Shown here piece after piece: positions 17,086 through 25,884 of a DNA stretch of 64,000 nucleotides. A program made the position numbers and the translations under genes. The notes beneath the pieces were generated by a model that did not search any database, was not told the DNA's origin, and saw nothing but the letters and a program-made list of their open reading frames with translations. The first letter of the stretch is position 1. Every line of letters begins with the position of its first letter. The stretch covers positions 62,001 through 126,000 of the forward strand of contig NZ_MASN01000017.1 in NCBI RefSeq assembly GCF_001861355.1, written 5' to 3'. The stretch is from Natrialba sp. SSL1. Lineage in GTDB: Archaea > Halobacteriota > Halobacteria > Halobacteriales > Natrialbaceae.

Positions 17086-18219
17086 ATGGGCAACCAAGAG
17101 CTCCACCGAGGGTTAGAAGGTATCGCCGTCGCGGAAACACGGCTCAGCACGATCGATGGCGAGGCTGGTGAACTCAGTATCGGGGGATACCCTGTTGCAG
17201 AACTCGCCAAGAATGCAATCTACGAGGAAAGTGTATTCCTGTTGTTCAACAACCGACTTCCGACGAAATCGGAACTCGAGTCGTTCTGCACAGAACTCGC
17301 TGGCTATCGGAACATTTCCACGGAGGTCAAACAGGTGCTTCGACGAGCGGCACGAGAGAACGCGGACCCGATGGATGCGCTTCGAATGGGAGTGGCCGCA
17401 GCCAATCTCGGCTGCGACGTAACAGAATCGACGGAGCTCGCCAAGCGGCTGGTGAGCGTAATTCCAACTATCGTCACGACGTATTGGCGATATCGCTCGG
17501 GCAAAGAGCCGGTAGATCCACGCGAAGACCTCGGCCATACCGCGAACTACCTCTACATGCTGTCCGGCGAAGAGCCCGACCCCGAAGCCGTGAGAGGGCT
17601 CGAAACCTACCTCAATACGGTTGTTGACCACGGACTGAACGCATCCACCTTCGTCGCTCGGTCTATCGCGTCGTCCGATTCAGATCTCGTTTCAGCAGTA
17701 ACGGGTGCAGTAGGATCACTCAAGGGATCGCTTCACGGTGGAGCGCCTGGGCCGGTTTTGGAGATGCTCCTCACAGCAGACGACTCTGGCGACCCGGAGG
17801 GGTATGTACAGGAGAAACTCGATTCCGGTGAGCGGCTTATGGGCTTTGGACACCGAGTGTATCAGACGCGCGATCCACGTGCCGAGGTCCTCTCCCACGC
17901 CGCTGAGCGATTCTATTCTGGATCGGACGACAGAGCGTTCTTCGGATTTGTCGAAGAATTCGAAGAGACCGTGGTTAGTCGACTGGCTGATCACAGGCCT
18001 GACCGAAACCTCGACACAAACGTGGAGTTCTACACGGCTGTGCTCCTGCATGGAGTTGACATTCCACGGGAATTGTTTACGACCACCTTCGCTATGTCAC
18101 GAGTCGGTGGTTGGACAGCCCACTGCCTCGAGCAGTTAGCAGATAACAAAATAATTCGCCCCCTGTCCATCTATACTGGTGACCGTGGCCGATCGTGGAC
18201 TCCAGTCGACAGCCGCTAG
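17086..18219 (+). CDS. Citrate synthase paralogue with Asp-to-Glu change at the general base
   Basis: A 377-residue protein starting MGNQELHRGLEGIAVAETRL, the full length of an archaeal citrate/methylcitrate synthase. Motifs present: DHGLNAST, SLHGGA (catalytic His), MGFGHRVYQTRDPRAE (catalytic His), MSRVGGWTAHCLEQ and IIRPLSIYTG. The residue matching pig Asp375 is Glu (TNVEFYTA, codon GAG), and the Asn after HGGA is Pro. Asp-to-Glu at this position strongly impairs known citrate synthases, so this copy may be weak or non-catalytic. It resembles the upstream fusion closely through the synthase domain but lacks the winged helix. Heterodimerisation is plausible because the fold is an obligate dimer. 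Confidence 0.88.
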   Translation: MGNQELHRGLEGIAVAETRLSTIDGEAGELSIGGYPVAELAKNAIYEESVFLLFNNRLPTKSELESFCTELAGYRNISTEVKQVLRRAARENADPMDALRMGVAAANLGCDVTESTELAKRLVSVIPTIVTTYWRYRSGKEPVDPREDLGHTANYLYMLSGEEPDPEAVRGLETYLNTVVDHGLNASTFVARSIASSDSDLVSAVTGAVGSLKGSLHGGAPGPVLEMLLTADDSGDPEGYVQEKLDSGERLMGFGHRVYQTRDPRAEVLSHAAERFYSGSDDRAFFGFVEEFEETVVSRLADHRPDRNLDTNVEFYTAVLLHGVDIPRELFTTTFAMSRVGGWTAHCLEQLADNKIIRPLSIYTGDRGRSWTPVDSR

Positions 18220-18221
18220 CG

Positions 18222-18292
18222 ATAGTAGCCACCGCAAATCACTGCACAGCAGATCGAACGACGCCTGTGCGATCAGTGTACAATTAGCTCTA
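18222..18292 (-). repeat. Palindromic MITE-like repeat, copy 2 in inverted orientation
   Basis: Read on the minus strand, this copy ends CGGTGGCTACTAT like copy 1 (CAGTGGCTACTAT). It shares the interior pattern ACTGATCGC ... CGTTCGAT ... TGTGCA-TGA-TT, and begins TAGAGCTAA where the 48-kb copy has TAGTGCTAA. It is ~71 bp, with an 8-9 nt deletion in the outer left arm. It starts 2 nt after the stop of the second citrate synthase, so copies 1 and 2 bracket the two genes in opposite orientation. Confidence 0.7.
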
Positions 18293-18586
18293 CCCAGTTC
18301 TACAATTCCATCTCGATCGATAGGAAACGACGCGCTTCCGAAGATAGGCGATTGCTCTCGTCTCTTATGCTGCTGAAACTCAGAACCAGTGTATACTTCG
18401 AAATTCTGATCTGACGATCCCAGATTTTGTATATCAATATATAGTTCATCACATCGGCGCGACGAACCGGTGACAGAGCGGAGTGGCTTCAGACGGCAAC
18501 AGACAGACACCACCTGATGCGAAAACAACAGGGCAAAACTAGCAGACCGTCACACGAAAACTCGAGAAACCGATTGAATCCGAAGT
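18293..18586. other. AT-rich intergenic region without recognisable gene
   Basis: About 290 nt between the repeat and the halocyanin gene. It contains a strikingly AT-rich patch (about 18425-18450, tttgtatatcaatatatag) untypical of the genome. Reading frames on the minus strand have poor halophile composition (Cys/Leu/Arg-rich, not acidic) and are rejected. It may be remnant sequence of the acquired segment. Confidence 0.45.
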
Positions 18587-19024
18587 CTACTCGCGGACGA
18601 CAACTGTCCCGATCATGTTGCCATCGACGTGTGGCTCGCAAATGTAGGTGTACTCACCGGGAACCTCGAACGTGTGCTCGTACGTCTCCCGCGTGCCGAG
18701 CCGCCCACCGCGGTACTCGTGCCAGGCGTCACGAGCAGTTCGCTCGTCTTCGTAGTCGCCGGTGGCGAAGTACGCTGCGTCCTCTGGAATGCTGTTCTCG
18801 AGGGCCGTCACGGTGTGGTCTGCACCGCTCGTGTTCTTCCAGACGACCGTCTCGCCGACGGTTGTCTCGTACTCGACCGGAACGAACGCGTTGCGAGTCA
18901 TCCCGATATCGCACTCGTCGCCGCTGCACGGGGGGTCATCGAAGACGCCCATGACCGAGGTGCAACCGGCAAGGCTGGCCGAAAGGGAGGTGCCGACGGC
19001 GGCAAGGTAGACGCGCCGGTTCAT
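18587..19024 (-). CDS. Halocyanin-like blue copper lipoprotein
   Basis: A 145-residue exported cupredoxin. The N-terminus MNRRVYLAAVG leads to a lipobox LAGC (Cys21). Type-1 copper ligands are visible as His70 (GADHTVTA), Cys129 and His132 (YICEPH) and Met137 (GNM). Two extra cysteines, CSGDEC (33-38), may form a disulfide. Halocyanins carry electrons at the outer membrane face in haloarchaeal respiration. The gene stands alone, divergent from the phosphatidyltransferase gene. Confidence 0.93.
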   Translation of the reverse strand: MNRRVYLAAVGTSLSASLAGCTSVMGVFDDPPCSGDECDIGMTRNAFVPVEYETTVGETVVWKNTSGADHTVTALENSIPEDAAYFATGDYEDERTARDAWHEYRGGRLGTRETYEHTFEVPGEYTYICEPHVDGNMIGTVVVRE

Positions 19025-19213
19025 ATCCCACCTTGGGAGAGTCGCGGTATAACCGCCCCGGTTCGGCGGTCCGGTTCGACGCCCGAACCACCGAAAACGG
19101 GCACCAGAAGGCCGAACATCATCGCCCCTGAAATTCGGCCAGTCACCATCGGAAAAAACGAGGGCCGCCGAGAAACGAAAACACGTAAGGTACGCGCCCG
19201 CCGACTCGGCGAT

Positions 19214-19945
19214 ATGCTTCCCCGGTTCGTCGGGCGACTCGGCATCGCCGACGCGGTGACGATCGCCAATGCCGCCCTGGGGTTCGTCGCCGTCGTCGTC
19301 GCCTTCGTCGACATCGACCTCGCCGCCCGACTCATCTTGCTCGCCGCCGTCGCGGACGGACTCGACGGACTCCTGGCCCGACGGTACGGCGGCACCGACG
19401 CTGGCCCCTATCTCGACTCGCTCGCAGACGTCGCTTCCTTCGCCGTCGCCCCCGCAGCCCTCGCGTTCGTCGTCGTCACCGACGGCCTCGGCATCTCACT
19501 CGAGTCCGTCTCCGCTGAACTGCTCCTCGTGTCGACGATCTGTGCGCTGTTCGTCGCGATGGCCGTCGCTCGTCTCGGCATGTACACGGCCTACGACACC
19601 GCGGATAACTACACGGAGGGCGTTCAGACGACGCTCGCCGCGACCGTCCTCGGTGCAGCCATCCTCGCAGGGGTCGCCGATCCCGTGCTCGTCCTCGCGA
19701 TTACGGGCGCGTTCTGTTACCTGATGGTCTCGCGCATTCCCTACCCGGACCTCCTCGCACGCGACGCCGGCATTATGGGCGTCGTCCACGTCCTGGCGAT
19801 CCTGATCCCGAACTTCGCCGGCCGCACGTTCCCGTACGCGCTCCTGACACTCGGCATTGCCTACATGACACTCAGCCCGTGGCTCTACTGGCGCGACCGC
19901 GAGGACGCGGCCTCCCAGACGACGACCACGCATGGAAACGCTTAG
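19214..19945 (+). CDS. pssA: CDP-alcohol phosphatidyltransferase, archaetidylserine synthase type
   Basis: A 243-residue polytopic membrane enzyme. The CDP-alcohol phosphotransferase motif D-x2-D-G-x2-A-R-x8-G-x3-D-x3-D is read at about residues 49-71 (DGLDGLLARRYGG, then GPYLDSLADVASF). About six transmembrane segments surround it. In haloarchaea this form is associated with archaeosortase/PGF-CTERM protein sorting as archaetidylserine synthase. ATG 19214 gives MLPRFVGRLGIADAVT, the usual family start; longer upstream frames are basic and not family-like. Confidence 0.9.
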   Translation: MLPRFVGRLGIADAVTIANAALGFVAVVVAFVDIDLAARLILLAAVADGLDGLLARRYGGTDAGPYLDSLADVASFAVAPAALAFVVVTDGLGISLESVSAELLLVSTICALFVAMAVARLGMYTAYDTADNYTEGVQTTLAATVLGAAILAGVADPVLVLAITGAFCYLMVSRIPYPDLLARDAGIMGVVHVLAILIPNFAGRTFPYALLTLGIAYMTLSPWLYWRDREDAASQTTTTHGNA

Positions 19946-20020
19946 GACGATCCTGACACGACCGTAGCGTATGAACAGTGGTACGTCTCGGCGTCGTCCC
20001 GCCACAGGGACGGTGGGAGT

Positions 20021-21403
20021 ATGAGCGACGACGAACCGCAGGACGAAGAAGCCGAACAGGAGCCAGAGCAAACAGCCGACTTAGACGCCATCGAATCCGA
20101 TCTCGAGACATTCGCAACAGACATCGAGGCACTCGAGAACGACCTCGAGGAAGCGGAGACCGAAGACGACCTTGACGTCGTCGAAGCCGACCTCGACGAA
20201 TTCCGGACCGAACTCGAGTCCGTCGAGATTCCGGACCCGCCTGAGACGGAGGACGAGGACGAAGACGACGAGGATGACGAACCCGCGCGCGAGGAAGAGC
20301 TCCAGGACACCTACGACGACATCGAGAGCGATCTCTCGGATCTCGAGTCCGACCTGGAAGACCAGCGCGGTCCCTACGGCGAGGACGTCGTCAGCGAGAT
20401 CGACGGCGTCAGCGGGACGATTACGGGAACCCGCTGGACGTTCGAGGGCGACGAAGAGCTGATCGAGGCAACCGGCGCCTTCCTCGCGGACGTGAACGAC
20501 CTGCTCGGTACCAGTCTCGAACTCCCCGCCGGCCTCGAACCCGCAAGCGGTGCCGAACTGGGCGAGAAGGGCGAGGAAGAGGGCAACGTCCCCGAAAAGC
20601 TGGACGAAGCCCTCGACGAGGCGACTGCAGCCGTCGAGGACGCTGACCTCGATGCTGACGACGACGCGGAGACGATCGCCGGCCTCCTCGAGGCGACCGA
20701 CGACTTCGAGAGCGAGGTCGACGACGCCACCGAGTGGACCGATCTCGAGGTCCGCGAACAGCTCCGCCGCGAGGGCTTTTACGACGTGCTCGAGCACATC
20801 AAGGACTTCCCGCCGGAGTGGCACGCCCTCAAGGTCCACGAGAAGCGGGGCAACGTCGAGCAGATCCTGCTCGCCTACGACAGCCTCGACTCCGACTTCA
20901 TGGAGAAACACTGCCTCGAGGCGCTCGAACGCATGGGTCCCGAGGAGGCAATCGACACGATGGTCCAGAAGGCCGGTCGACGTGACGAACACGCCATCAG
21001 CATCCTCGGCAAGATCGGCGTCGCGAGCGACGAGGTCGTCGACGCGCTGGTCGACTACGTCGATTCCAATCCGGCACTTCAGAAGCCATCCTTCCGCGCC
21101 CTCGGCGAACTCGGTGCCGAGGACGCAGTCGAGCCCCTTGCCCAACAGCTCGCCGCCGACGATGCAGATGTCCGAAGCTGGGCGGCCCGCGCGCTCGGGA
21201 TGATCGGCGACACGCGCACAATCGACCCGCTCGCAGACGTGCTCGCAGATGACGAGGAAGACCGCGTTCGTGCGAGCGCCGCCTGGGCGCTCAACCAGAT
21301 CGGCACGGCGGATGCACTCGAGATCGTCGCCGAGTACGACGACGACCGGGCGTATCTCGTGCAGGCCGAAGCCGAGAACGCGAACCTCGAGCCCGTCGCC
21401 TGA
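20021..21403 (+). CDS. HEAT-repeat protein with acidic coiled-coil N-terminus
   Basis: A 460-residue cytoplasmic protein. Residues 1-125 are extremely acidic and heptad-like (DLDAIESDLETFATDIEALE and similar), predicting a coiled coil. The middle (about 126-260) contains a conserved segment ITGTRWTFEGDEELIEATGA. Residues about 255-440 are HEAT/PBS-lyase repeats (ALKVHEKRGNVEQILLAYDS, FRALGELGAEDAVEPLAQQL, WAARALGMIGDTRTIDPLAD, AWALNQIGTADALEIVAEYD). HEAT arrays scaffold protein complexes or modify phycobilin-like substrates; no pigment pathway is present, so scaffolding is more likely. Partner unknown. Confidence 0.82.
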   Translation: MSDDEPQDEEAEQEPEQTADLDAIESDLETFATDIEALENDLEEAETEDDLDVVEADLDEFRTELESVEIPDPPETEDEDEDDEDDEPAREEELQDTYDDIESDLSDLESDLEDQRGPYGEDVVSEIDGVSGTITGTRWTFEGDEELIEATGAFLADVNDLLGTSLELPAGLEPASGAELGEKGEEEGNVPEKLDEALDEATAAVEDADLDADDDAETIAGLLEATDDFESEVDDATEWTDLEVREQLRREGFYDVLEHIKDFPPEWHALKVHEKRGNVEQILLAYDSLDSDFMEKHCLEALERMGPEEAIDTMVQKAGRRDEHAISILGKIGVASDEVVDALVDYVDSNPALQKPSFRALGELGAEDAVEPLAQQLAADDADVRSWAARALGMIGDTRTIDPLADVLADDEEDRVRASAAWALNQIGTADALEIVAEYDDDRAYLVQAEAENANLEPVA

Positions 21404-21578
21404 GCCGGCTGCGTTCTCCCGACCACACCACCCCCACTTCGTTGCGCCGCTGCGTCTGAGCGTCTGATTTCTCGATTACGATTGGGTTTGCGTTTCGCAC
21501 CTACTTCGCTCGACACTCGCCACTGCCCGCTTCCCTTCGTCCCGTAGTTTAAGTACGAATACGCATCCAGACTCCCTG

Positions 21579-23396
21579 ATGTCCGGCAGTTCGGGACGGG
21601 CGGTCGCGCTCTGTGCACTCCTCGCGTGTAGCCTCCTCAGTGGACTCACTGTGGGATTCTGGGGTGTTGCTGCCGCAACACCGCCATCTGTGAGTTCGGC
21701 TGGCCCGTCCGGCTCTCCACCCATGTCCACGCCGGCTGACAGCGTTACCTGCCCCGTTGACCGCCTTTCGCCGACCACGCAGGACGCGGCACAACCCCGA
21801 CTCGTCGAAGTCGCACCCAACCCGACCACCGACCAGAACGTCGGCGACTTCGTCGTCCTCGAGACGCCGCCCAAAACCCGGGTCGACAACTGGACGCTCA
21901 CCGACGGCCACACGACTGCAACGCTGCCCAACGAGACCGTTTCGGGGCGTACCGCACTGAGTACCGCCCCGAACGCGACCGATCAACTGACCGACGACCC
22001 CGTCCTCGAACTCGAGGGGTCGATTCGGTTCGCTGCTGACGGCGACGTACTCGAGTTACGGAACGGCTCGACCACGGTCGACACGGTCGAGTACGACCGC
22101 GCGCCGCTCGCACAACGGTGGTATCGGGGGTCGGCGGCGGATAGCAACCCCGAAATCACCGCCGACGGCCAGTGGTGGCCCCACGACGCAACCTGCGTCC
22201 CACCAACACAGAGCGACGTCTCGACCGCCACCGCGTTCGTCCTCCCCGACGAGCCCGCCGTCCCACTCGAGACGATCCGATCCGCCGAGGACCGACTCCT
22301 GCTCGCCGGCTACACGATCACGTCCAGTGAAATCGCAGACGAACTCGTCGCCGCAGCCGACCGCGGTGTCGAGGTGACCGTCCTGCTCGAAGCCAGCCCC
22401 GTCGGCGGCACGCCGGCCGCGAGCGAGCCGGTACTCGAGTCCCTCGTCGAAAGCGATGTCGACGTTGGCGCGACGGGTGGCGAGGGTGCGCGCTACCGGT
22501 TCCACCACCCGAAGTACGCCGTTGCGGACGATACAGTGCTCGTGACGACCGAGAACTGGGGGCCGTCGGGCGTCGGTGGCGAATCGAGTCGCGGCTGGGG
22601 TGTCCGACTCGAGGACCGCACGCTCGCAGCCGAACTGACGGACATTTTCGAGGCGGATTTCGACGGTTGGGACACCGTCTCAGGCGAGGCGTATCTGGCC
22701 GACACCTCGTTCGTCGAAGACGACGACAGCATCGCTGCGGATGTCTCGCCATCGTATCCGACAGAACACGATGCGGAAGATGTCTCGACGACGAGTGCTG
22801 AGTTACTGGTCGCGCCGGACAACGCCGAGCCCCGACTCCGGACGCTCATCGCCGACGCCGACGACGAGATTCTGGTCAAACAGGCCAGCATCGATCCAAG
22901 CCTGTCCCTACTCGAGGAGACGGTCGACGCGGCCCGCCGCGGTGTCGACGTTCGGATCCTGCTCGACTCGACGTGGTATCACGAGGATGACAACGAGGCA
23001 CTGGCAGCGGATCTCGAGCAACTGGCAGAGACGGAGGAGTTAGCGATCGACGTGCAACTGGTCGACGACACTGACCGATTCGAGAAAATTCACGCCAAGG
23101 GCGTCGTCATCGACCGCGAGGTTGCCGTGGTCGGCAGCGCCAACTGGAACGAGAACGCCTTCGAGAACAATCGCGAGGTCATGCTCGCACTGCACGGCTC
23201 GGAGGCAGCAGCGTACTACGCGGCTGTCTTCGAGGACGACTGGGAGGGAGACTCCTGGTCGCTCTCGCTGGGAACGGTCGTCATCGTACTGCTCGCGCTC
23301 GCGTTCGCAGCGCTCGTCGGTCGGCGATACATTCGGTTCGGTGACGAAAGAGAAATTGTGAAACCGGCGGAGAACTCACGGGAGCGACAGCAGTAA
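21579..23396 (+). CDS. Secreted phospholipase-D-superfamily protein with lamin-tail-like domain and C-terminal anchor
   Basis: A 605-residue exported protein. A Sec-type signal occupies residues 1-33 (GRAVALCALLACSLLSGL). A lamin-tail-like beta domain lies at about 68-180 (VEVAPNPTTDQNVGDFVVLE, WTLTDG, DTVEYDRAP). Two PLD half-sites follow: the first degenerate HxK (FHHPKYAVADDTVLVTTENW, about 303), the second canonical (KIHAKGVVIDREVAVVGSANW, about 503) with the following N..E. A C-terminal transmembrane helix (TVVIVLLALAFAALVG) precedes a short basic tail. It may be a membrane-anchored nuclease or phosphodiesterase acting outside the cell; substrate unknown. Confidence 0.88.
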   Translation: MSGSSGRAVALCALLACSLLSGLTVGFWGVAAATPPSVSSAGPSGSPPMSTPADSVTCPVDRLSPTTQDAAQPRLVEVAPNPTTDQNVGDFVVLETPPKTRVDNWTLTDGHTTATLPNETVSGRTALSTAPNATDQLTDDPVLELEGSIRFAADGDVLELRNGSTTVDTVEYDRAPLAQRWYRGSAADSNPEITADGQWWPHDATCVPPTQSDVSTATAFVLPDEPAVPLETIRSAEDRLLLAGYTITSSEIADELVAAADRGVEVTVLLEASPVGGTPAASEPVLESLVESDVDVGATGGEGARYRFHHPKYAVADDTVLVTTENWGPSGVGGESSRGWGVRLEDRTLAAELTDIFEADFDGWDTVSGEAYLADTSFVEDDDSIAADVSPSYPTEHDAEDVSTTSAELLVAPDNAEPRLRTLIADADDEILVKQASIDPSLSLLEETVDAARRGVDVRILLDSTWYHEDDNEALAADLEQLAETEELAIDVQLVDDTDRFEKIHAKGVVIDREVAVVGSANWNENAFENNREVMLALHGSEAAAYYAAVFEDDWEGDSWSLSLGTVVIVLLALAFAALVGRRYIRFGDEREIVKPAENSRERQQ

Positions 23397-23472
23397 GGCA
23401 CGGCGACCGACGACGATGGTGATTGCCATGGAGATGGTGATCTGGCTCTGAGAAACAGCAGTGTCTCGACCC

Positions 23473-23916
23473 TCAGTCACACTGCGTCCCGGTTCCGGCA
23501 CCCGGACTCTCGAGTCGCTCGCAGTGATCCAGTTCGGGATCGAAACAGTCCGGACACTCGCCCGGCCGGTCGATGATCGTATCGAGACGGTCGGCGACCG
23601 TATCGTCGATGACGCTCTCTAGGGCGCGTGCCTCGTCGCGGAACTCCTCGACCTCGAGGACGTTGGTAAGAAACCGTTCGATGATGCAGTAGGTCTGGAG
23701 CGCGTCGTGGGCGCGCTCGAGTCCCTCGTCGGTGAGCGTCGCGCCCTTGTACTTCTCGTGTTCGACGAGGCCCTGATCCTCGAGTTTGCCGATCATTTCG
23801 TTGACGCTCGCCGGACTGACCTCAAGCAGGTCCGCGAGTGTGCCGGTCGAGGCGGGGCCCTCTTCGATTCGCTGTGCGAGATAGATCGCCTTGAGATATT
23901 GGTCTGCCGTGTTCAT
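23473..23916 (-). CDS. DtxR/MntR-family metal-dependent regulator
   Basis: A 147-residue protein with an N-terminal winged helix (MNTADQYLKAIYLAQRIEEG, then TGTLADLLEVSPASVNEMI and GLVEHEKYKGATLTDEG) and a metal-binding dimerisation domain (LQTYCIIERFLTNVLEV, then ECPDCFDPELDHCERLE). The Cys/Asp/His residues fit Fe/Mn sensing. It lies downstream of a ferritin-like gene and the suf operon, consistent with iron homeostasis. The C-terminus ends soon after the metal domain, with no SH3-like extension. Confidence 0.9.
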   Translation of the reverse strand: MNTADQYLKAIYLAQRIEEGPASTGTLADLLEVSPASVNEMIGKLEDQGLVEHEKYKGATLTDEGLERAHDALQTYCIIERFLTNVLEVEEFRDEARALESVIDDTVADRLDTIIDRPGECPDCFDPELDHCERLESPGAGTGTQCD

Positions 23917-23986
23917 TGCGTCCCTCCGTCACCGCTGGTGTCGGTCTGCTCACCGGTACTGCCGGCTGCGGCCGTCCGTACCCCGC

Positions 23987-24481
23987 TCATGCTCTGCGCT
24001 CCATGATTTCGGTTACCTCCTCGGCACCTTCCTTTTCCTCCTCGCGAAGTGTTCTGAGCGTCTCGAGGAGCCGTTCGCGATCGACGGCGAACTCGCTGTC
24101 CGAGGCCTCGATCGCCTCGATCAGATCGTCGTAGAACTTGTAGGCCGTCTCCTCGTTTGCGAGCTGGTCGTAGAGCACGCCATCCGTGTCCTCCGGCGGT
24201 CCGTACTGGGCGTCGACCAGCGCGTTGATCTCCTCGTAGGGGACCGTCTCCGCATCGAGGTCTGCGATCAGGTCCTCGAGGCGGTCACGGTGGTCGGCTG
24301 ACTCCTCGGCGGCATCGACGAGTAACGCACGTACCTCCTCGTCGACGGCATCCCGCTCTTCCGGCGGGAGCGTCTCGAGGTGGTGGGCGGCACGCGACTC
24401 GACGACCTCCTCTAGCACGACCCCGATCTGGAGGAGTCGCGTGAGCTGACGGTCAGTCGAGACACGCTGTCCCAGGCTCAT
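23987..24481 (-). CDS. Ferritin-like / rubrerythrin-like protein
   Basis: A 164-residue four-helix-bundle protein. Conserved carboxylate/His patterns are VLEEVVESRAAHHLE in helix A, EESADHRDRLEDLI in helix B, and QLANEETAYKFYDDLI in helix C, as expected of a di-iron ferritin-like site. There is no rubredoxin domain. Placement between the Fe-S assembly genes and a DtxR regulator suggests iron storage or peroxide detoxification. The start MSLGQRVSTDRQ is at 24481. Confidence 0.85.
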   Translation of the reverse strand: MSLGQRVSTDRQLTRLLQIGVVLEEVVESRAAHHLETLPPEERDAVDEEVRALLVDAAEESADHRDRLEDLIADLDAETVPYEEINALVDAQYGPPEDTDGVLYDQLANEETAYKFYDDLIEAIEASDSEFAVDRERLLETLRTLREEEKEGAEEVTEIMERRA

Positions 24482-24656
24482 GCTACGGCGTCAGAGCCGC
24501 GGCTACTTAATCGTCCCTACTCCTCTCTACCTTCTCCTTTCTTCCCCGAACAACCCGCTACTGCCACCGCTGGCACTGGTTGCTGGTGACACGAGAGACA
24601 GCCCGTACAAATACAGAGACAGTACGAGCGAAAAACCGAACCGTCGCCCGCAGTCG

Positions 24657-25883
24657 TTAGTCGCGCTTGCGGAGCCGCGCTGCGATCAGCTCTTCTAAGT
24701 CGTCGCGCAGTTCGTCGACGGCGATCTCCTCGAGTACCGGCACGAAGAAGCCTTCGACGAGCATGTTGCGCGCGTCACGCGGCTGGACGCCGCGCGAGGT
24801 CATGTACAGGAGGTCTTCCTGGTCGATCTGACCCACCGTGGCGCTGTGAGAGGCCTCGGTGTCGTGGTTGTTGATGATCAGCTTCGGCGAGGCGTCGGCC
24901 TCGGACTCGTCGGACAGCATGAGCGTGTTCTCACGCTGGTAGGAGCTGGTGTCCCACGCGCCGCGGCCGACGTCCTGGACGCCCTCGTAGACCGAGCGGG
25001 CGACGTCGTCGGTGACGCCGCGAGTGACGAGGTCTGCCGTCGTGTGCTCGGCGCGGTGCCAGACTCGCGCATCGATGTCGAAGTGCTGGTCGTTGTGGCC
25101 GTAGAACGCGCCGACGATCTGGCTCTCGGAGCCGTCGCCGTTGAGTTCGGTCTCGACGCCGGACTTCGTCAACTGCGTACCGAGGTTGGCCTCGATCCAG
25201 TCGATCGTCGCGTACGTATCGGCGTCGCCACGCTTGAGCGTGAAGTTGTAGGCCTCCTCCGAGAGATTCTGGAGGCTGCCGTACTGGACGTTGCTGTTTT
25301 CGCCGGCGACGATCTCGACGATGCCGCTGTAGTACTGCTCGTCTTGCTCTTCGCCGGTCGACTGGCGTTCGAGGATCGTCACCGAACTCGATTCCTCGGT
25401 GACGACGAGCGTATAGTTGAACAGCGAGCGGGAGTTCTGCTCAGTTCGGATCGTCACGCCCTCGGCGTCGACGCCCTCTGGGACGTAGATGACCGTTCCG
25501 GTGCTAAACAGCGCCGTCGAGAGCGCCGTCAGGTAGTTCTCCTGGGGGTCGACGACGCTGCCGAAGTGCTCCTTCAAGAGCTCCTCGTGCTCGTCGACGG
25601 CCTCGCTCCAGGCGAGGACCTCGGCTTCGTCCGGGCCGACCTGGTCCTTGTTCTCCGCCGCGTTCAGCGGATCCACGAGCGACTCGTAGTCGAGTTCGTG
25701 GAGGTTCGTCCAGTCGCGACCCGGCGTCCGGATGACGTCCGGCATGTCGAGTTCGGAGAGCGCGTCGAGCGCGTCGAGACGGGTCTCGAGCAGCCACTCG
25801 GGCTCGTCCAGCTCGTCGGAGATCTGGCGTACCTGTTCGTTCGTCAGATTGGCGTGTACTTCTGTGTGCGTTGCTGCGCTCAT
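24657..25883 (-). CDS. sufD: Fe-S cluster assembly protein SufD
   Basis: A 408-residue SufB/SufD family beta-helix protein. Characteristic segments are VIYVPEGVDAEGVTIRTEQ, SVTILERQSTGEE, the repeat-like SNVQYGSLQNLSEEAYNFTL, and the C-terminal DEDLLYMTSRGVQPRDARNM-like block (read QEDLLYMTSRGVQPRDARNM). SufD forms the scaffold complex SufBC2D with SufB and SufC. Its start lies 1 nt after the SufB stop, so translation is coupled. The family residue pattern HDTEASHSATVG is kept. Confidence 0.96.
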   Translation of the reverse strand: MSAATHTEVHANLTNEQVRQISDELDEPEWLLETRLDALDALSELDMPDVIRTPGRDWTNLHELDYESLVDPLNAAENKDQVGPDEAEVLAWSEAVDEHEELLKEHFGSVVDPQENYLTALSTALFSTGTVIYVPEGVDAEGVTIRTEQNSRSLFNYTLVVTEESSSVTILERQSTGEEQDEQYYSGIVEIVAGENSNVQYGSLQNLSEEAYNFTLKRGDADTYATIDWIEANLGTQLTKSGVETELNGDGSESQIVGAFYGHNDQHFDIDARVWHRAEHTTADLVTRGVTDDVARSVYEGVQDVGRGAWDTSSYQRENTLMLSDESEADASPKLIINNHDTEASHSATVGQIDQEDLLYMTSRGVQPRDARNMLVEGFFVPVLEEIAVDELRDDLEELIAARLRKRD

Positions 25884-25884
25884 A

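Noticed and set aside
15401-18219. Citrate synthase pair as ordinary TCA-cycle genes
   Set aside because: The winged-helix fusion, the Asp-to-Glu change, flanking repeats and lower GC are not expected of the housekeeping copy, though activity cannot be excluded.
18136-18528. 130-residue minus-strand frame between the second citrate synthase and halocyanin
   Set aside because: It overlaps the citrate synthase end, has poor halophile composition and shows no motif; it is probably chance.
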